64,000 nucleotides of DNA from Sthenelais limicola (Eukaryota > Annelida > Polychaeta > Phyllodocida > Sigalionidae): positions 105,684,194 to 105,748,193 of the forward strand of contig OW804096.1 in the NCBI GenBank assembly GCA_942159475.1. Reading direction: 5' to 3'. The stretch's first letter is position 1; each line of letters begins with the position of its first letter. The notes beneath the pieces were generated by a model, which was not told the origin of the DNA, searched no databases, and saw only the letters and a list, made by a program, of their open reading frames with translations. Shown here in pieces: positions 47,699-64,000 of this stretch. The translations under genes were made by a program, and so were the position numbers.

Positions 47699-50600
47699 AT
47701 GAAAATGCTATCGTATTTCTCCTGTGCTCACAAAGACAAGAATACGCTAAAGCCTTTCAAAGTGCGAGATGTTAGCGGAAGCAGAAGAATCGGTATCGCT
47801 GCTGGATCACTTTCTGATCTTCAGAAAAAGACTGCTGAGAAATTCAAGGTAAAACTTCCTGGGACAGCGCCTTACGGTACCGTACCGTCGAAGTCTGCAT
47901 AGGGCGCCCCTACCGCGACCACCTCGTAGCGCTGAAATTTGTTCAGCGTGCCACTGTTAAAGTTCAACCCTATCCATGCATTCACTCTGTAATGGTTTTA
48001 CAATTAATGCATTAAGCTATATCATGGTTACCGCGGTCCTTAAAAAGTCCTTAATTTTGAGTTTGGGCTTTTAATTAAGGGCCTTAAAAGTCAGTCATTT
48101 TCGCTATGAGTCCTTAAAAAGTCCTTAAAAACTTTTTTTTACATGTACATAAAGCAGGAAATGTATAACATTTTAACACTAAAATTTCTACGGATATTAT
48201 GGTGAACATACACCAGAAGCCACCATTTTTCATGTAAAAATGAAAACAATTTCGGGGGTTAGAGACGGGGACCCCCCCCCCCCCCCCTCCCAGACACTGC
48301 TGTCTGAAAGTCCCCCGGCCATACTTCCATCAACGACAGTAGAAGAAAGAGAGGCCCAACTAAAGTTCTAAGGCAGAATGTATACCTTATAAGGTATAAT
48401 TTATCTGACCACAAGGCCCACATCGATCAGAGTCCTCCAGTGCCACACAGCATAAGGCGCCAACCCTTTAGTCCCGAGCTTGTTTTCTGCTCTAAATTCC
48501 ATTTTCTGAAACTCCCATAAAAGCCCCTGACCCACATAAGCTTACAAGAAAACAGGGTTACTTTGGGCCCAGGTTGTGGCCAGGTTGCTTATGAGATCTA
48601 TATGGTAAGCATATGTGAATCCTCTTGTCTTTAGCTTTCAGATGATATGTTCCCCTTCTCAAAGGACCAATATGACCCAGATCTATTGAGCTGAGTATTA
48701 AGGTCTCAAATTCTCATGGATATTTGTAATTTATATAATGTTCCGATCTTGTGAAAGAATATACATTAATTGGACATGTGTATAATAGTTTGAATTAGCT
48801 GTTCAAATTCATCCCATCATTTTCACCAGATCGGAAGGTAGCAAAATAGCAAAATTATTGGGCCGTCATGCCACAGCCATTGGAAAGCAGCTGAAGATGG
48901 TGACATGTACCCTTACTGGAGTGACCAGATCTGCCCACTTCCAAGAAAACCACATACCACTATCTGGCATTAGTGCTTAATGAGTGATAAGAATCAAAAA
49001 CAAGCTCGTCCTAGGTTCCCCCCATATAGGCCCCTCAGTCGAACCTCTCTTTCTTCTACTTTGCTTCCATACATAGCTGCCTATTTTCAATCTAAACCAA
49101 AAACCTTCGTACAGGGAAAATTTTCATAATCATGTTGAAAAATTGTTCTAAGAATTTTGTGAATGAAAATGCCTTTTGAAACAGCGGTATGAGATTGAAT
49201 ATTATACTTTTTTTTTTTAGGGTCTGGTGATATTTTTTTTTGCTGGCATCTGTACTTTCTTTTGGAGAATCTGAGTGGCAGCACTGTTCTGTGTAAATAG
49301 TTTCAACTATATTGTTAGTGTCATTTCATGGTCATTAATTATACCCACACAAATACAAGTAACAGAAATGCTTAATTCTTCTGACAGCCTTACCCACACA
49401 TTTCTTTTATCCGAACACATTTGTAAATAGCCAGGGGAGAACGTGTTATATCCATACTGACTATTCAAACATCAAGCCTTTATTGACCAGCTAACATGAC
49501 TTCATTTAGTCAGTAAAAACTCATTAAAAACTGGGGGAATCGGTCATTAAATTTGATGTGCTCTGGGCCAGGGGAACCATGCCTATATAGCATGCTATAG
49601 GCCTATATTATATAAGGCCTAGGTCATCGTAATTCAAACTCATAAGCCACTCATTGACAGTTTTAGAGTAGTAATTTATCTAGCCTACGGTAGGCTACCA
49701 TGTCTCATATCATACCGGATCATAGATACTAGGGTGCCTGTCTGTCCCCACCGTGGCTAACCGGATCATACCTGGTATATGCGAACACTATTGTAAAAAA
49801 CACATTCACGTTTTTAGAACCACATTCAACAAAAGACAGCAGCTATGACCAGGTGGAAATCACCGTTATTATAATTGCTATGCTTGATAATATATTAAGT
49901 GTGTGCCTTTTCACAGTTATGTTCAACTATATAGGTCTAGGTATATATATGTTTAACGTAAGGAAATATGAGGTAAAAGATAAATGAATGTCAGTAGAAT
50001 TAGAATTGCCAAATGATGTACCCGATAATAAATTTAGTAAAAACGTTTCAAAATAAAATAAAATAACTCAGTTGAAACGACTTTATATATCCCCTATCCC
50101 TACATGGGTGCTAATTAACTCGTCATGCAGGTCCTAGCTGGTCCTGAGGAGTACACTTCATGTGATTTCATCATCCCGGCGCGGATTTTCCTAACTTTTT
50201 CATAATTGATTCGTTAGGGAGGTTCATAATTAGATAGTGTATATCTAGACATGATTTTTAGTTGGCATCGATATCAATGGTTATTTTAAACTGCTCCAGA
50301 GGAAAACATGAATTGCATTACCGAATATTAGCTGTCAAAAGAAAATGTCTCGCATGTGTTAAAATATCCAGATAAAAAATATATATTTGTACACCTCTCT
50401 TTCATCAATACCTTAATTGTGACTAACAGGAGTATACTGATTTTTATAAGTTTGTCCTTTTGTAGCTGAAAAGAAATCAAATTACCATTGTTCTTGAAGA
50501 AGATGGGACTGAAGTGGACGACGACGAATACCTGAGGACTCTCAACCCAAATACTTTACTAGTGGTGCTCAATTCAAAAGAGAGTTGGGAGGGTGGTACG

Positions 50601-52057
50601 TAATTTTATGTATTTGTTAAATAATATAATACAAAGAAAAGATTATTGCTTTCTACACAGTACATCATGATTTGAGAATTCATTCAAGAGTATGACTTTG
50701 CTTGGTCATTCATCAAACCTGTTAATAATTCTGGTTTCAGTATCATCTCATCTAGACAATGTGCTACGACAAATCTTATCTCTGAGTAAGCTCCCCCAAG
50801 TAAAAGAGGAAATTGATAAGCTTATCCAATCAGAGAATAGTCCAGCCTATCTGGATATACTCTCAAAAATTGCACCCAACTTAGATATGAGCTTAGAAGC
50901 TGAAAGTCGACATGAGGATCCCGAATGGTTTCAAGGTAAACGCAGACCCATATTTAACTTAACCTGTAACTGTCATAGTGGTTCACAATTTAGTAGTTCA
51001 GATGAAATAGTTTATTGCATTGTCTTTGTTTACTGACGTATAATGAATGATAAAAGTGAAATATCGTACCCCAGTTTAAATGTATTTAATTTTATTTTAG
51101 TCAAGTTATGCCTAATATATGATTATTTGTAGATGTTCCATCTAGATTCAAAACGAAAAGCTGTTTTATGCGAGACAAGGCTCGTCAACGTGTCCGGGGA
51201 TATTTATACCATGTGAGACTTTTTTCTAGAATATATCAAATTTCAACTGCATATTTTTTTTAAACACTCAGCATTGTTTCGTTGCTATATCTAACCTACT
51301 TTTCTATTTAGACCAAGGACTTTATTAAGAACCAAAACTTGAAATCAATGACAAGGACGTCTCTCGAGGAGATTACAGATTACTTCATTGTGCGTTTGAA
51401 AAAAGAAAATTATTTTTCTGATTATTTCGCAAGGTAAAGTAATATTTCACTAAGTCACACAAGTACCTGTATAATCCTGACCATTAACAGAAGTTCTAAG
51501 CTGGTGCTCAATCTCTTCTTCTTGAAGGTTAGAAATGCGACTATTGCTTCCAAAACATGTGTTGTTTTCCTTCTTCAGGACTTCCCTCCACTCAAAATTG
51601 CGAATGTGTGATGTGGATGGGTGGTTTCAGTGTGAAGGTGCGTTTTCAGAAGATAAATGCCAATTTGCGCATTGTATAAACCCATATGGGAATGTGCAAT
51701 ACCGGAGACTACTTAGTACTTGGGATTTAGACCATGGGTGCGTATTGTTTATGGAAGTTTTTAACAATGAAAATGGAGCATGATACATCTAAAATATGCA
51801 GACGATTGATCAGTCATAATGCATTATCAATATTTTTCAATGCCTTGGTTTCTACCTATTGTAGGGTGGAGAAGAGCAGGACGGTTTTGCCATGTCTGAA
51901 AGAAGCAGCTTCACATCCAAGCAAAGTTGTAAACAGAGACTATTTCTTCGATTTGTTATTCACGCGACAGAACCTGAAATTAGTAAATCCAATTTGCCAT
52001 GACAAGTCTGGTCACTCTTCTAAACACTGTGAACCCCATCTCATTTACTTAGGCTAA
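47699..52057 (+). CDS. DFFB: DNA fragmentation factor subunit beta / caspase-activated DNase (CAD)
   Basis: Seven exons: 47699-47848, 50466-50595, 50741-50935, 51133-51212, 51312-51433, 51579-51737 and 51865-52057. All have GT-AG borders and keep frame; 1,029 nt, 342 aa (human DFFB 338 aa). Exons 1-2 encode the CIDE-N domain ('SGSRRIGIAAGSLSDLQKK', 'VLEEDGTEVDDDEYL'), which in the family binds the inhibitor ICAD. The C-terminal nuclease carries 'CDVDGWFQCEGAF', the His in 'CQFAHCINPYGN', 'STWDLDHG' and the His-rich 'CHDKSGHSSKHCEPH', corresponding to the catalytic and zinc-binding His/Asp residues of human DFF40. Role: cuts chromatin DNA in apoptosis after caspase cleavage of ICAD. The first intron is 2.6 kb. 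A second in-frame ATG at 47705 is an alternative start. Looks functional. Confidence 0.96.
47849..50465. other. First intron of DFFB
   Basis: 2.6 kb without recognisable exon. It contains a repeated 'tccttaaaaagtccttaa' motif near 48037-48130, a 16-C tract (48272-48287), a weak T-rich stretch near 49210, and no delimitable transposon. Confidence 0.6.
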
Positions 52058-52100
52058 GAAAAAAATATTTAAAGTGCCTTATACAACAGCTGAAGCTGCC

Positions 52101-52106
52101 AATAAA
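52101..52106 (+). terminator. Candidate poly(A) signal AATAAA of DFFB
   Basis: Canonical AATAAA 44 bp after the DFFB stop codon on the plus strand. Confidence 0.65.
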
Positions 52107-52289
52107 TTATACCGCATTTCCTCTACAACGTGTTTTGTATCCATTGATCAACGGTGCGGAAACGGGTCACTTCTGACTAATTGGGCAGCTTCAAAGGGAC
52201 TTAGTAAATCTGTAGCCAAAGCCACAAAATAATATGGAATTGAATATATCTGTATAAATCTGACACAAAGGCAGTATATTTTAATGCAC

Positions 52290-52295
52290 TTTATT
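52290..52295 (-). terminator. Candidate poly(A) signal AATAAA of PSMA4
   Basis: Canonical AATAAA on the minus strand about 475 bp past the PSMA4 stop. With the DFFB signal at 52101 it places the two convergent 3' ends within about 200 bp. Confidence 0.5.
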
Positions 52296-52768
52296 CAAAG
52301 TGTTATATTTTTGATATTATCCAATACAAAATAATTCCCAACTTTAATTCCGACACTGGGAATATGGGAATGTATTCCATATGTAAGTATATGGTTATAT
52401 TTTTTTACATAAAACTCCTATTCCATCAAGATTATGGAGGTTGATTTTTACTAACAACCTTGCGTTTTTAGATCAGAAAGTGAATGATGATTTTGTATTC
52501 CAGGGCGACCCTACATGAGAATTTTAAATGTGCTGACATCATAAATTATTTTAAGCACAACTTTATCATACATATGGTTCAAAATGTCGAGAAGTTTCGT
52601 ATCCGCCAACAGAACCTCCGTCCATCCCAACATAACCTAAATATAAAAACAAAAAGAGATAAAATGGTTATTTGTTTTGGGCGTAACATTCACAATTCAC
52701 AGTTAGTTTTGCTCTGAAGGTATTTCAAGTCTAAATGGTTATCAAACGAGATGCTTTTACATACCTTC

Positions 52769-56861
<4,093 letters not shown>

Positions 56862-57325
56862 TTTGCTGGTTCACAACTTAATGCAGAGCTAGCCGCCGAG
56901 TTAGTGCGTGCGTTTAGTTTAGTATTTCAAGTACTGGAGGCTGGCGGCAGGTGGCGTAGGTTTCGCGCTTCAAGATCTGGGTGGGTCGATAGCCTGTGTA
57001 GAACACTACGTGTACACCTCTGACTAAGTATTGGATTGCTTACCTTCATCGCACCGAACAGGCCATGACCCAAGGATATATTTTGTGGATAACATATATT
57101 GTTACATTGAGGAATTTAAGTGCACCATTACTCCAGCATGTGTATTTAACACAAGGGATGTAATACACAAGTTTGGGTAATGCACAAATGCGTGGGACTC
57201 GAGGGTGCTCTACGCTATGAATAGGAGCGAGAAGGCTGTTTATTATATGAATAAAACATGAGGGGCTAATCGGATCAGGTTAATTAATCGCACAGGACTC
57301 ACGCTAACACCAAGGTTTTTTCAAA
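56862..57325. promoter_or_regulatory. Probable bidirectional promoter of PSMA4 and the laminin gene
   Basis: Only 464 bp separate the divergent start codons of PSMA4 (minus, 56861) and the laminin alpha-like chain (plus, 57326), so both 5' UTRs and core promoters must lie here unless untranslated exons exist elsewhere. The PSMA4 side is GC-richer (56880-56990) than the rest, as expected for a housekeeping promoter. No clear TATA box is seen at a fixed distance from either start. Confidence 0.5.
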
Positions 57326-60300
57326 ATGAAGGAAACGAGGAATGTTATGTTAGTGGTTATACTGCAAATATTTATAGATATTTCACTCCTAAGTAGGCAA
57401 GTATTTTGCCAAATAGGAGCTGTTGATGTTGCGCTTAACAAGAAAATAACCGCAGAGATAACATGTGGAAAAGAAGAGCCAGAGTTTTATTTGGGACATA
57501 GACAGATATTCTTAAGACCCAATGCTAGACAAATACAAATATGTCAAAATACTTCTAGTCACCCTCCTTCTGCCATGGTGGATGGAAATTTGGATACATG
57601 GTGGCAGAGTACAGACAGGGGACAGTTGATAAATGCTGGATATGGGCTGGGTGGAAGGCCACAAGCAATAATAGTAATTGATTTAGAGCAGGTGAGTACA
57701 GGGCATGCATCCACAAACATTGAATTTGTTTCTGTGCAATTGTTCTTGTATTTTTCGACGACCTTAAACTTGACATAATAGCTACAATAACATATAGCCT
57801 CTGTTGCATAACAATCTGCGAGTAGCTTTTTCAGTATTAATATTACGCTCGCAGATTGTTAGCAACAAGGGCATTTAACGGTAATGGGCCCTTATTTATA
57901 ATTATTACGTTTTTTTCAACAGTAATAACATTTAAAGCCTAGCCCGCAGAAAATATAAAATTGTACGCTGGGGATAGTTTAACGCTATTCGCAAATAAAG
58001 ATTAACAATCATTTTTCAGTATTTTGAAGTGGAGAAAATAGTGATCCGGATGGGAGACTCCCGCAGACCTGGGAGAATCACACTCTTCAAATCAGTTGAC
58101 GGAGTAGATTATACCCCATGGATATATAGAGTTACATTTGAGGAAATGTGCAACGCGTTGTATAACGTTCCTTCAGTGTCAACACCAAGGTCTCTAGATT
58201 CGCCGATATGTACTGCTTTTAGATCAAGGTTTCCAGCCACTCAATATGAACCAGTAAGCAACACTCCTTTCGAAATAATAATTCATTCCGTTTTGTTGGA
58301 GTAATATTTTGAATTTCCTCAAGTCATCAATTCAATAGATTAAATTCTATAACGATACGGATTTTCTTTCATGTTATAATTTTTGTATTCTATATCAGAT
58401 TCAATTCGATCTGAGCCAAGTTGATCCAGAATTCGCTGTGAGTATAAAAACTGATACATGGATATATTTCCTCGTTATTTTGACACATAACGTCCATATA
58501 AACTTGGTGTCATGTTGACGTGGAATTTTAGTATCTCAGATTAAACCCTGTTCGGCAATTTATCTATGGATCTTTGGATTTCTTTTCAGAATTGGAGAAA
58601 TTTACGCTACATAAAAATTGAGTTCCATGAAATGGATTTAACATTGGGTATCAATGGAATCAAATTCGTAAGTAGATATTTTCTTATACTAGAGTCAAAG
58701 ATGATGTGCGTGAAGTGATAAGATTTAACATTAATGCAATATTATCACTTGAGAAGAACATATGGAAAACAGTGCATGCCGTGTGGGTTTTGATACCCTG
58801 TGACACGGATCAAGCATTGCACGGAAGACGGTCCTTTTACTATATATGGTACACCATCAACAGTGTTGTTTTTTTGCAAATTCTTTATTTTCTCCTCCCT
58901 GTCGTACTGGCACAAGCAGGCAGTTGCGTGCTCTTTAACGCAATATATGCACTCATGCTATGCAATATTCTAATCAGACCCTTTTCCAGGTCACGAAATG
59001 CCCAATATACTGTCTTCTCTATGGAATTAATCGCCACTACAAATAAACGAGTATTATAAGATACATGTACATGCATGTCAAAGGAGGACTATGTACAGCG
59101 AACAATTAAAATTAAGTACATGTACACAGTTTCACGACATGATAGCCGTAATTTACCAGAACGTGTGAACAAGAAGATAATCACATACGAGAAAGAACAC
59201 GATTCTAATGTAAAATACCCCCAATTAATCGATTCTTATAATATTTTAGTCCCGTTCAGAACAGATGTAGAAACGAGGGGCAAGAAAATAGGCCAGACGG
59301 GTTGTGCATGCAAGGCGTGTGCATGATCGGACCTCACCATCCATCACGTATACCGAGCGTGACCAAATCTAATTGATTATTTTGCATTATGGGCTTTGAC
59401 TCTTGCATGACTCAAATATTTCCACTCATCACACAACTCTCACACATACTTCCTTTCCTTATATCCTGACCTCACATCTTCAAATCGACACTTATTAGGA
59501 ATTGGTTAGTCCATTGTCCCAATCCCGTGACAAAACTATTTAAAAACTAATAAAGCCGATTTTGCATTATTCAAACCGGAAATTTCATGTAATTTGTCAA
59601 ATGATGTATTTGAAGGGAAAGTGACAGAGGGGATAGAAAGCGGATTCATGTTATATTGGTACACAAACTACTCTCAAAATATAAGCTCTAACCGGTGTGA
59701 CATAACGCGGGTTAGTCATGGTTCACGGTAGCGCATATGAGGATGAAGCACCTGTATTGATACATGATAAATGAACCCACCCATCTGTGACCACTGAACA
59801 GCAACACGTGTGATATTTCCTTCTGTCTAGATATTAGAACAATGGACAACAATCGCACAATACCCAGGGAGCTATTGATTGATTTCACATATTATATAAA
59901 ACATTAACAGCTCGCATCCATATGTTTACGGCGAGTTCTTGCATAATAATAGTAGTGTTACTTTTAGAAATATGCGTTAGTTCAGCATTGAGAGATGATT
60001 TTTTTTCTTTTCCAGCAACATTACACAGTGAATCAATTACAAGTGTTTGCAGAATGTGTATGTAATGGGCAAGCTGAAAAGTGCGCCTTGAACAATCAAA
60101 CGGGACAATTCCAGTGTGTTTGTGCGGGAAATACTACCGGGAGCTTTTGTGAGATGTGCGACCCATTCCACAACCAGTTCCCATTCACATATGGAACGCC
60201 TTGCGAAAGTCAGTGCTGAAATATTATATACTGTTCTGTATATAACAATGTGATATGTATCAACGGTGATTGGGAATGACAATTATAATAATATATAACA

Positions 60301-63300
60301 ATTTATTGTTCTCAGTAGTAAATAATCGATGAATAAATGTGTTAAAAACTGTATTGATATGTTCGCTTCATGTAGGGGATATTTATGACTCTTCGCACCA
60401 ATAATACAACTTCACTGGTTTTATTTCCCTAGGATGTAACTGTTTTGATCATGCGAGTGCCTGTTTCTACGATGCAGTCACTGATAACTTTTCCCGCAGT
60501 ATGGATACGAATGGCATATACCGGGGCGGGGGTGTCTGCACTGACTGTTCGGATAATACAGGAGGTATTAGTAATTACATTCTCATCTAAATCTATTAAC
60601 ACCCCTATGATATCCCACCCCTACTGAAATGCTTTAACGATAAACATGCATTTGCAATTAATCGGGGCTAATATCAATCCAATGTCGGCGATATTTTGCG
60701 AATAGGTGATATAGGCCTAGTCTAAAAGAATGATAACTCCAACTTTATTATTTTCACATTCTTTGTTTTCCCAAGGTGTGAATTGTGAAAAATGCAAACC
60801 ATTTTACTATCGGGCGGTTGGTGTTGACCAAAGAAGTGCCAATGTGTGTATGCCCTGCGATTGCCATGGTCCGGGAGTGGCCATTAATCCGGTCACAGGT
60901 CTCACAGGCGATTGTATCATGAATGACGACGGTGTTCTACCTTTAGGAATGGTAATTCTAAGACATACTATATCTTACGTTTAAGTGGCACATGGGCAGC
61001 TATTGTTTTTTTTATTACTATCTGTATCTTAGATTCTTCAATGGTCCCGAATAAAAACCCTTTTTTCATTTTGTAAAAATGATGTGCAATGTAAGTAGTA
61101 TATGAAAATTTGATTTTAATAGGTACCAGGCGACTGCATATGCAAACAAAATGTGACGGGGGCAAAGTGTGACCAATGTAAAGTTGGATTTTATGATTTG
61201 ATGGAAAGTAATCCCAATGGATGCACGGGTAAATGAAGATTTGATAGTATAATTGATATTATAATAAATAGATGGTGATACATTTTCTTGAAAGTCGATT
61301 AAGTAGGTTAGATATACGTAGATGCATGAATGAACGGACACTATTGTACTGCGATGTCAAGGATGAATTGTTTCATGGTATTTCAGATTGTGGGTGTGAA
61401 ACTCTGGGGACCGTTGGTGCAACCCCGGTTTGTAATTTTACTAACGGACAGTGCCCCTGCAAAACGAATGTCATGGGTACACACTGTAAAGAATGTCATG
61501 ACGAGTTCTACGACATGACTGTGGAGGATATGAATGGTGTGGTTTCTTTTTATTCCTTGTGAGTCCAGGACAAATTAAAGCTAAAATTCCAGTTTAATTC
61601 ATTGTTTATGATTTTATCAGTACACTTAACCACCATTGTGTTTCTCCAGGCTGCAAACCGTGTCTTTGCGATATTGGAGCTTCTGTGTCAAATGTTTGTG
61701 ATAAGGATATCGGTCAGTGCCCATGCAGAAAGAACATTGACACAAGAGTGTGCAAGACGTAGGTGTTTTGATTCTTTGCTTGGCTATTAGAACTAGCTAT
61801 TGGGGCCCAAGTGTCCATGCACAATAGTAGACATTTGTTAAGTACCGCATATAGAACTCCCCATAATGTTCCATGCATACATCAAAACTTGTACCCAACT
61901 GCTTCTATCTCTTTTTTATATGTAGGCCCAATAATTCATCATATTTCCCGGATCCACATTTCCTGCATGGAGAATTCGAATCAATACGTAGTAGCTGGGC
62001 CAGGATCCTTGCGGGCTATATGGGATTCGGTTATGCCACGCTTTCTGAGAGTGTATGTCACCCTAATTATTAACAACCTTCTGTTAACATGTTGAACAAT
62101 GTTAAATAATGGTATAGTAAACCCGACATTTAGTAGTAATCTGACACTGTGTTAAAACATTTTCACCAGACACCAGTAATTATAGTTCTTGATATCAGTC
62201 AACAACAAACTGACTATCCTGAACTTACCATTGCCATATCTATTTCAACTTAGGTTGCAGGCCTAACGACTGTGAACATTCCAACAGATACTCTTTGGTC
62301 AGGCGATTTTTACCTTCTTTTCCGATATGAAACGAGAGACAACGTCACCGGTGAAGCATTTGTATTTGCCTCAGGTTAGTCAGAAAGTTCTTAAATCAAC
62401 AGATGGGGCAATATTAGAACTTCCAAACCGAACAAATGAATCTTTTTCATATTTATACAAAATTTGATATCTAACAACTTATCAGGTGTTGCGACGGTCA
62501 CAGCTGCTCTTAGCTTTCCGGAGTGTCAAGGCCAGTGGTGCTTTTACCGATATGGAGAAGCGTCAGACAAAAGTATACGTCTACTAGGAGGGAAAACATA
62601 CACAATTAGAGTCAGCGTAAGAGGAAAGCTTAAATTGGTGAGGACATTTAACACTGACCTTTTATATTCCTAGCTTCTTTTTTTTTTAATCTCTCTTTAT
62701 TACTGAATGATTAACTGGTTATACGGCTGGTACATTGTGATAATGAGGTTACAGGTTATGCAGTTGGTACTTGATAATAAGGATACCTTTTGCCTTACAC
62801 AGAGAGGGACTTGACATAAAACGTTTATAACTTAAAAAAAAATGATATATTCCTCTATGTTATATTCCACGCTTCAGTTAAACTAGGCACATGGTTTAAG
62901 GCTATCTCTTATCATCCCCAATAACCCAATGAACTCACCCTGTTCTGCATACGTGAACCGACAATAATGCTTATTTTCTGGTAAAGGATCGTGCAGTTGT
63001 GTTGCCAGTTGAATTTACAAATGGTGTCATTCCTTTGGGCGCAAATGCAGAACAATTTCATCAACTTTGTGACGTCAATACAAATGATATGAGGTAAGAC
63101 CACCTTGCCAACAATATTAATTTATACACAAAAGGGGACAGACTCATCGCGTCGTTTCCATCCGGAAGTTTGAAAGTCACATGTAAGATGATTTACATAG
63201 ATAAACTAATGTGTACCATGCGGTTAAACTGCATTACAGGAGAACTGTAAAACAATATATTGGGCACCAGTGTAAGGTAATTATCAAGAATGGGATTACA

Positions 63301-63816
63301 GGGATGGGGAGAATGAGATTACTACTTAATCAAAATTATTGTAGGGATTTCTAATATAATTCATTTAGGTTATTCTGTTGGTTCTGTTTTTATTACTCAG
63401 GTTACTTAAAGTATTGCTATTCCATTAGTCAAAATCCTTTTAAAGAAAAGAAAAGACCTCGTACGAATACATTTTAAAATTCTTTGCTGTATAAAATTGG
63501 TATTATTTGGAACGAACGAACAAAAGAAAATTATGGACCCCCATACAAACGTAGGGTCGAGCTTGATTTAAAGTTACTATCGACTTTTTTAGGTTAGGGA
63601 CTCTGGATGAGACATTCTGTATGCAGAACCTGTTCTCACTGACGACCTATTACCTCAATGGTGCCCTGTCATGTGACTGTCATTTCCTCGGTAGTGTCCC
63701 AAACACAACATGTGACAAGTATGGGGGTCAGTGCCAATGTCAAACCGGCACAGGTGGAAGAAAGTGTGATGAATGTTTGCTCGAATATTATGATATGAAG
63801 GAAGGCGGGTGTCAAC
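57326..63816 (+). CDS. Laminin alpha-type chain (alpha-3/5-like), 5' portion, partial
   Basis: Fifteen exons in frame: 57326-57691, 58020-58253, 58399-58437, 58590-58667, 60016-60208, 60433-60564, 60776-60951, 61123-61228, 61387-61536, 61650-61758, 61926-62050, 62261-62374, 62486-62637, 62987-63093 and 63593-63816. About 768 residues, continuing beyond the window. Domains: signal peptide (1-~29); laminin N-terminal domain (~30-250, 'AMVDGNLDTWWQST', 'YIKIEFHEMDL'), which mediates polymerisation; LE1 (~253), LE2 (~305, 'IYRGGGVCTDCSDNTGGVNC' as in alpha chains), LE3-LE4 (~376-490), truncated LE5 (~494-528); an L4b domain (~529-715); then LEb1 ('CDCHFLGSV', from ~725). The order best matches laminin alpha-5 with its LEa3-8 repeats absent and a single short L4b. 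Secreted basement-membrane protein. The LN lacks one expected Cys near 'EPEFYLG'. Divergent with PSMA4. Confidence 0.9.
57802..57867. repeat. 66-bp hairpin in the first laminin intron
   Basis: 'tgttgcataacaatctgcga' pairs with 'tcgcagattgttagcaaca', a ~20-bp nearly perfect stem around an AT-rich loop containing 'agtattaatatt'. Probably a tiny foldback element. Confidence 0.7.
58668..60015. other. Laminin intron 4
   Basis: 1.35-kb intron between the last LN exon and the first LE exon. Two short ORFs (58706-59059 and 59075-59326) show no domain and no conserved splice context. I found no missed laminin exon. Confidence 0.6.
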
Positions 63817-64000
63817 GTAAGTATAAGTAACGGCAAGATTGATATGTATGTTAATATGAAACCTAATTAGAGTGGTAAGTAAATCATAAAATGACATATA
63901 ATTGTATCATCTATATTCACCTCTGCAAGAGAAATGTTTCTGCTTATGCTATTTCAAGTTTTCCTGGATAGTTGCATGGTAGCAATTAACAAAATACCTC

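Noticed and set aside
57555..57809. Minus-strand 84-codon ORF
   Set aside because: Antisense to laminin exon 1.
58706..59326. Two short ORFs in laminin intron 4 as nested genes
   Set aside because: No domain, no splice context, and composition typical of random AT-rich sequence.
60016..63816. Laminin beta chain, because of five LE repeats before a domain-IV-like module
   Set aside because: The LE2 insertion with GGGVC, and the matches of LE3-5, L4b and LEb1, are closer to alpha-5/alpha-3 than to beta chains, though the repeat count looks beta-like.

Overview
This is an animal nuclear genomic window: AT-rich, with intron-dense genes that have canonical GT-AG splice sites, long intergenic stretches and many transposable elements. 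I read four protein-coding genes exon by exon. They are TM9SF3 (minus strand, 23484-31993, 13 coding exons, 582 aa), DFFB/CAD (plus, 47699-52057, 7 exons, 342 aa), PSMA4 (minus, 52769-56861, 8 exons, 260 aa) and the 5' part of a laminin alpha-type chain (plus, from 57326, 15 exons, running off the right edge). All show clear relatives of the human proteins. The TE mix, the frequent 'taggcctac'-type words and the gene content suggest a marine invertebrate, probably a deuterostome such as an echinoderm. That assignment is inference.

Layout. 1-2.7 kb holds four diverged long repeat units, one carrying a 1.1-kb minisatellite. 2.75-3.4 kb is a decayed LINE 3' end. 3.4-13.4 kb is mostly non-coding, with a tRNA-like SINE and a MITE. 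At 13.5 kb there is one minus-strand exon encoding a signal peptide, with a partial duplicate at 16.0 kb. 16-19.2 kb holds tandem and direct repeats around a 1.1-kb element flanked by TTAA. TM9SF3 fills 23.5-32 kb. A 383-bp TIR element lies at 32.8 kb.

The most striking region is 34.8-42.0 kb. It is a complete Ty1/copia retrotransposon (minus strand) with apparently identical 185-bp LTRs, a 5-bp TSD, and a primer-binding site matching the anticodon arm of initiator-Met tRNA, as in Drosophila copia. A 2,435-bp DNA transposon is nested inside its protease region. That insert has a 4-bp TSD, about 28-bp TIRs and an internal array built on 'gttgtgttcgggga', and it has no transposase.

42.3-44.7 kb holds what looks like a decayed copy of an uncharacterised invertebrate protein family. 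45.8-47.3 kb holds two unassigned minus-strand ORFs separated by a foldback sequence. DFFB and PSMA4 are convergent, with poly(A) signals about 190 bp apart. PSMA4 and the laminin gene are divergent, with start codons about 465 bp apart, so they probably share a bidirectional promoter. The laminin chain is compact: it seems to keep only LE1-2 and the last three LEa repeats of an alpha-5-like chain, followed by a short L4b domain.
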